DNA from: Lentibacter sp.
Lineage (GTDB): Bacteria; Pseudomonadota; Alphaproteobacteria; Rhodobacterales; Rhodobacteraceae
Assembly (NCBI GenBank): GCA_016744435.1
Contig: JADGEJ010000020.1
Location: forward strand, 1-64,000
Length of the DNA: 64,000 bases
Direction: 5' to 3'
Numbering within the stretch: the stretch's first letter is position 1; each line of letters opens with the position of its first letter. The notes under the pieces were generated by a model. The model saw only the letters and a program-made list of their open reading frames with translations, had not been told where the DNA came from and made no database searches. Positions 61,153 through 64,000 of this stretch are shown here, piece by piece. Made by a program: the position numbers and the translations under genes.

Positions 61153-61714
61153 TTAGGCATATCCCCAAGCTGCATCCACAAGTTTTCCATTTGCCACAAG
61201 GCTCGCCACGTTTTCAAGCGTCTGGCGCTAGAAACCTGTCCTCGCCCAGTGCTGGAATGTTCTCTCGCAACCGCGCCAAAGCAGACCGCAACTTTAGCGA
61301 TGCTTTCAAAGGCGCAAGCTCTCTTAATCCAATAGATGCACAAATAGCCTCAACACCCTGAATTTTATATATATTTTAAAACATCTCAAGCAAGTGACAT
61401 CCTCCATATGCAGCCATGCCCACGTGGTCTTCCTGATTGGCTGAGGTTTGCGTGCCGTCTGTCACGCGGGGTTGGCGAGGTGTTTACTTTCACTCATCTG
61501 CGCTGCCGTTTTGATTTGCGCGATCATACGGCTTGCCAGTTTGCCAAAGCCTGTGTTCACCCCATAAACTGGACGCTGCCCGAGCCGCCGCCGCAACCTG
61601 AGCTGCGGCGGCTTCAACCCCTGCTCTCATCTCGCCGCTGATAGTGACAGGCAGATTTTCACGCCAGATTTACTTTAACGAAAGCAAGCTCACTTGTCCG
61701 GGTATCAGTTCCAT
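61153..61714 (-). pseudogene. hutH: Histidine ammonia-lyase pseudogene
   Basis: Fragments of HutH can be read leftward in order across three frames. From ATG 61714: MELIPGQVSLLSLK, then an in-frame stop, IWRENLPVTISGEMRAGVEAA, a frameshift, VYGVNTGFGKLAS, another break, then TSANQEDHVGMAA, and lastly LRENIPALGEDRFLAPDA and NVASLVANGKLVDAA. YGVNTGFG and SANQEDHV belong about 300 residues apart in an intact HutH, so a large middle part including the active-site Ala-Ser-Gly is lost. The gene is clearly dead. No other hut gene is adjacent. Confidence 0.85.
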
Positions 61715-61841
61715 TGCGCGTATCTCCGAGTTGCGGCTTTACATCGCTATTATGCGCCTACATATTTTTGCCAAGTCAGATACTTCCCGCACAGCGCAAA
61801 CGCATTTATCATTTGCAGAAGCAACCCAAAGGAAACCCCGC

Positions 61842-62651
61842 GTGACACATCCGCTTATAAGCCCCGAGCAGATCGAAGAGTTTCAACGTGACGGCGTGAC
61901 AGTGGTGCGCGGCCTGTTCCGCGACCATGTCGACGCCCTGCGCAAAGGGGTTGAGGCAAACATGACAAAGCCGGGCCCATTTGCCTCTGAAAACAAAAAA
62001 GAGGGTCAGACAGGCCGCTTCTTTGATGATTACTGCAACTGGCAACGCATCCCTGAGTTTGCTGAGGTGATCAACTCTTCGCCCGCCACTAGAGTTGCCG
62101 CCGAACTTATGCACTCGCAAACCGTGCAAGTGTTTCACGACCATGTCCTTGTCAAAGAGCCAGGCACTTCGATGCCAACACCTTGGCACACTGACGGACC
62201 CTACTATTTTGTCGAGGGGCAACAAACTGTTAGCTTCTGGGCGCCGCTTGACCCAGTCAAAGACGCAAGTTTGCGCTGCGTCGCTGGCTCGCACAGATGG
62301 GAAAAACCAGTCTTGCCAACACGTTGGGTCAGCGAAGAGAGCTTCTTTGCCGATGAAGCCTCCTACATGCCTGTGCCCGATCCAGAGGCAGAAGGCATGG
62401 AAATTCGCGAGTGGGAGATGGAGCCGGGCGACGCTGTCGCTTTCAACTTCTCGGTGCTGCACGGTGCGCGCGGCAACACCTCAGACGCCCGCCGGCGAGC
62501 CTTTAGCCTGCGCCTTGTGGGCGACGATGCGCGCTATGTGCAGCGCCCAGGCCCAACGTCTCCGCCCTTCCCCGGCCACGACATGCAGCCTGGCCAGAAG
62601 CTGCGAGAAGACTGGTTCCCGACCATCTATAATCGCTCATCCAAAGACTGA
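61842..62651 (+). CDS. Phytanoyl-CoA dioxygenase family (PhyH) protein
   Basis: A 269-residue non-heme Fe(II)/2-oxoglutarate oxygenase. Start GTG 61842 has AAAGGAA upstream; the longer frame runs back over the hutH pseudogene and is not used. Iron ligands: H-x-D in PTPWHTDGPYYF and the distal His in SVLHGARGN, with RRRAFSLR binding 2-oxoglutarate. Substrate is unknown; members hydroxylate small molecules as well as acyl-CoAs. Confidence 0.85.
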   Translation: MTHPLISPEQIEEFQRDGVTVVRGLFRDHVDALRKGVEANMTKPGPFASENKKEGQTGRFFDDYCNWQRIPEFAEVINSSPATRVAAELMHSQTVQVFHDHVLVKEPGTSMPTPWHTDGPYYFVEGQQTVSFWAPLDPVKDASLRCVAGSHRWEKPVLPTRWVSEESFFADEASYMPVPDPEAEGMEIREWEMEPGDAVAFNFSVLHGARGNTSDARRRAFSLRLVGDDARYVQRPGPTSPPFPGHDMQPGQKLREDWFPTIYNRSSKD

Positions 62652-62737
62652 ACCGCTGGTATATTGCTCAAATTGGTTTAAACTTAACCTTAAGAGCAGA
62701 TAATCTGCCATGAGCGTAACAAAACGGGCATAAAGCT

Positions 62738-63214
62738 ATGACCCTACAGAGCCCCAAACAACTGCCTATCTCGCTGAAAGGCGCGCGCAAAACTGACGTG
62801 CGCAGCCAATTTGCAGCGCTTTGTTTTCGCATTCGCCGCGACAAACCAGAGGTGCTCCTGATCACCTCACGAGGCTCGCGGCGCTGGATCATCCCGAAGG
62901 GCTGGCCAATGCACGGCAAAACACCGGGGGAAAGCGCGCTACAAGAAGCCTGGGAAGAAGCCGGTGTTAAGGGCCGCGCTATTGAACGCTGCATCGGGAT
63001 TTACTCCTATAACAAGGTAGTTGACGGCAATAAGGGCCTGCCCTGCGTTGCTATGGTTTACCCGATCAAAGTGAAGTCACTGGAAGATAAGTTTCCCGAA
63101 AGGGGCCAGAGGCGGCGCAAGTGGCTTAGCCCAAGAAAGGCCGCAGCCAGGGTTGCGGAGCCTGAGCTCAAGCAGATCATCAAGACGTTTGATCCTAAGC
63201 TTCTCAAACACTAA
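62738..63214 (+). CDS. NUDIX hydrolase
   Basis: A 158-residue NUDIX protein. The NUDIX box is intact at about 68-90: GKTPGESALQEAWEEAGVKG preceded by PKGWPMH. The pattern RRWIIPKGWP is like the diphosphoinositol-polyphosphate type found in alphaproteobacteria. It hydrolyses nucleoside diphosphates linked to another group; the substrate is not known. Confidence 0.87.
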   Translation: MTLQSPKQLPISLKGARKTDVRSQFAALCFRIRRDKPEVLLITSRGSRRWIIPKGWPMHGKTPGESALQEAWEEAGVKGRAIERCIGIYSYNKVVDGNKGLPCVAMVYPIKVKSLEDKFPERGQRRRKWLSPRKAAARVAEPELKQIIKTFDPKLLKH

Positions 63215-63276
63215 GCACCTTGCATTCACACCACTTGCGGTTATCTATTTGGGCAAGTTCAGTCAGGTTGAGGCGC

Positions 63277-63699
63277 ATGATCCAATTCTCGCTCAAATGC
63301 ACAGAAGGCCATACTTTTGACAGCTGGTTCCAGTCGTCAGCGGCGTTTGAAACGCTGCTTGAAACTGGCATGGTGACATGTGCGATCTGTGGCAGCCCCA
63401 AAGTTGTAAAGTCGCTCATGGCGCCACGTGTTAACACAGCCCGCGCCAAACCCGAGAAGCCGCTCACAGCCCCGGCCAACCCTGCCGAACAAAAGCTCGC
63501 GGAGATGCGCCGCGAAGTTGAGCAAAACTCGGAGTACGTCGGAATGAAATTTGCCGACCAAGCGCGCGCTATGCATGACGGCGACACGCCAAACCGCGCA
63601 ATCTACGGCGAGGCCAAGCCAGCCGAGGCCAAGAAACTCATCGAGGACGGCGTGCCTGTCCTGCCCCTCCCCTTTATGCCCGGACGGAAAGTAAATTGA
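63277..63699 (+). CDS. DUF1178 protein
   Basis: A 140-residue protein matching DUF1178: MIQFSLKCTEGHTFDSWFQSSAAFE at the N-terminus with a CAICGSPKV zinc-ribbon-like pair, and the C-terminal DGVPVLPLPFMPGRKVN typical of the family. The role is unknown. Its stop overlaps the TTG start of the SDR gene (TTGA), so the two are coupled. Confidence 0.85.
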   Translation: MIQFSLKCTEGHTFDSWFQSSAAFETLLETGMVTCAICGSPKVVKSLMAPRVNTARAKPEKPLTAPANPAEQKLAEMRREVEQNSEYVGMKFADQARAMHDGDTPNRAIYGEAKPAEAKKLIEDGVPVLPLPFMPGRKVN

Positions 63700-64000
63700 G
63701 ACATGTAGTTGTCACAGGTGCCAACCGCGGCATCGGCGCCCAACTTGCAGCCGACTATGCTGCAGCAGGCAGCACAGTCACAGGCACGGCTCGCAACACT
63801 GCAGGCCTAGCTCAACTCGAAGTCACCGATAAAGCCAGCCAGCAGGCCTTTGCTGCCACCCTGAGCACGCCAATTGATTTACTCATCTGCAACGCAGGTA
63901 TCTACCCCGACAAAGGCCAAGCTCTGGAAGATGGCTACCCGCCCGAAATGTGGGCCGAAGCCTTTGCAACCAACGTGACCGGCGTTTTCCTAACCGTGCA
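63696..64000 (+). CDS. Short-chain dehydrogenase/reductase, truncated by the window edge
   Basis: The first about 101 codons of an SDR. Start TTG 63696 overlaps the DUF1178 stop. The NAD(P) motif TGANRGIGAQLA and the NAG motif LLICNAGIY are present. The catalytic Ser-Tyr-Lys lies beyond the edge, so enzyme class cannot be refined. Confidence 0.85.
   Translation, partial: MRHVVVTGANRGIGAQLAADYAAAGSTVTGTARNTAGLAQLEVTDKASQQAFAATLSTPIDLLICNAGIYPDKGQALEDGYPPEMWAEAFATNVTGVFLTV

Noticed and set aside
61644-61841. N-terminal extension of the PhyH gene
   Set aside because: The stretch overlaps the hutH pseudogene on the other strand and has no family resemblance; GTG 61842 with AAAGGAA fits the PhyH N-terminus.

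Overview
The window is a chromosomal segment of an alphaproteobacterium, most likely order Rhodobacterales (roseobacter group). The call rests on GC-rich genes with Rhodobacterales-type content and order: a lone aa3 oxidase subunit I gene, class I lysyl-tRNA synthetase, a riboswitch-led gcvTHP operon, the mreBCD-mrdAB block, TrxC, SelO beside MsrA/MsrB, DUF1178 and DUF2244 proteins. It also rests on a family of short intergenic motifs that I associate with this order. Most of the window is ordinary core chromosome on both strands. No species can be named from sequence alone.

Layout. 1-3.4 kb: small proteins, then a leftward EF-hand / ferric-reductase-like / ABM-domain operon facing a MarR regulator. 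4-7 kb: ctaD behind a perfect FNR box, plus two membrane proteins. 7-15.3 kb: DUF4336, LysRS, TerB, L,D-transpeptidase, DacB, NadD, HNH nuclease, EttA. 15.7-22.9 kb: peroxiredoxin, TrxC, cold-shock protein, RidA, thioesterase, and divergent tesA / YbbA-YbbP. 22.9-27.6 kb: gcvT-gcvH-gcvP behind a tandem glycine riboswitch. 27.6-34.4 kb: NsrR, gamma-glutamylcyclotransferase, MATE pump, GltX, a SoxR-controlled VOC gene, NadE. 34.5-42 kb: a 19-repeat MORN protein, an ECF sigma/anti-sigma operon, a lipoprotein, a copper ATPase. 42.3-45.2 kb: cupin, LeuA, L,D-transpeptidase. 45.2-46.9 kb: a lower-GC island. 47-54 kb: the rod-shape/elongasome operon and GhrA. 54-64 kb: TetR, Hom, RecJ, tRNA-Glu, MsrB-MsrA-SelO, a wrecked hutH, PhyH dioxygenase, NUDIX, DUF1178 and the start of an SDR gene.

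The most unusual part is 45.3-46.6 kb. Five very short ORFs (16-26 codons) lie in tandem on the plus strand, each with a strong Shine-Dalgarno sequence, punctuated by perfect hairpins. They are followed by a lower-GC gene for a winged-helix-like protein with a C-terminal membrane or export segment. One peptide carries a Cys-Phe-Cys and Trp/Pro-rich stretch reminiscent of stalling leader peptides. I recognise no described system with this layout.

Other structure beyond the genes: two copies of a 90-base two-hairpin element whose stems differ but stay paired; two copies of an element with 11-bp-phased DnaA-box-like 9-mers; a long hairpin with a perfect G-quadruplex motif in its loop; a SoxR box with a 19-bp promoter spacer; a decayed anti-sigma fragment; and a histidine ammonia-lyase pseudogene.
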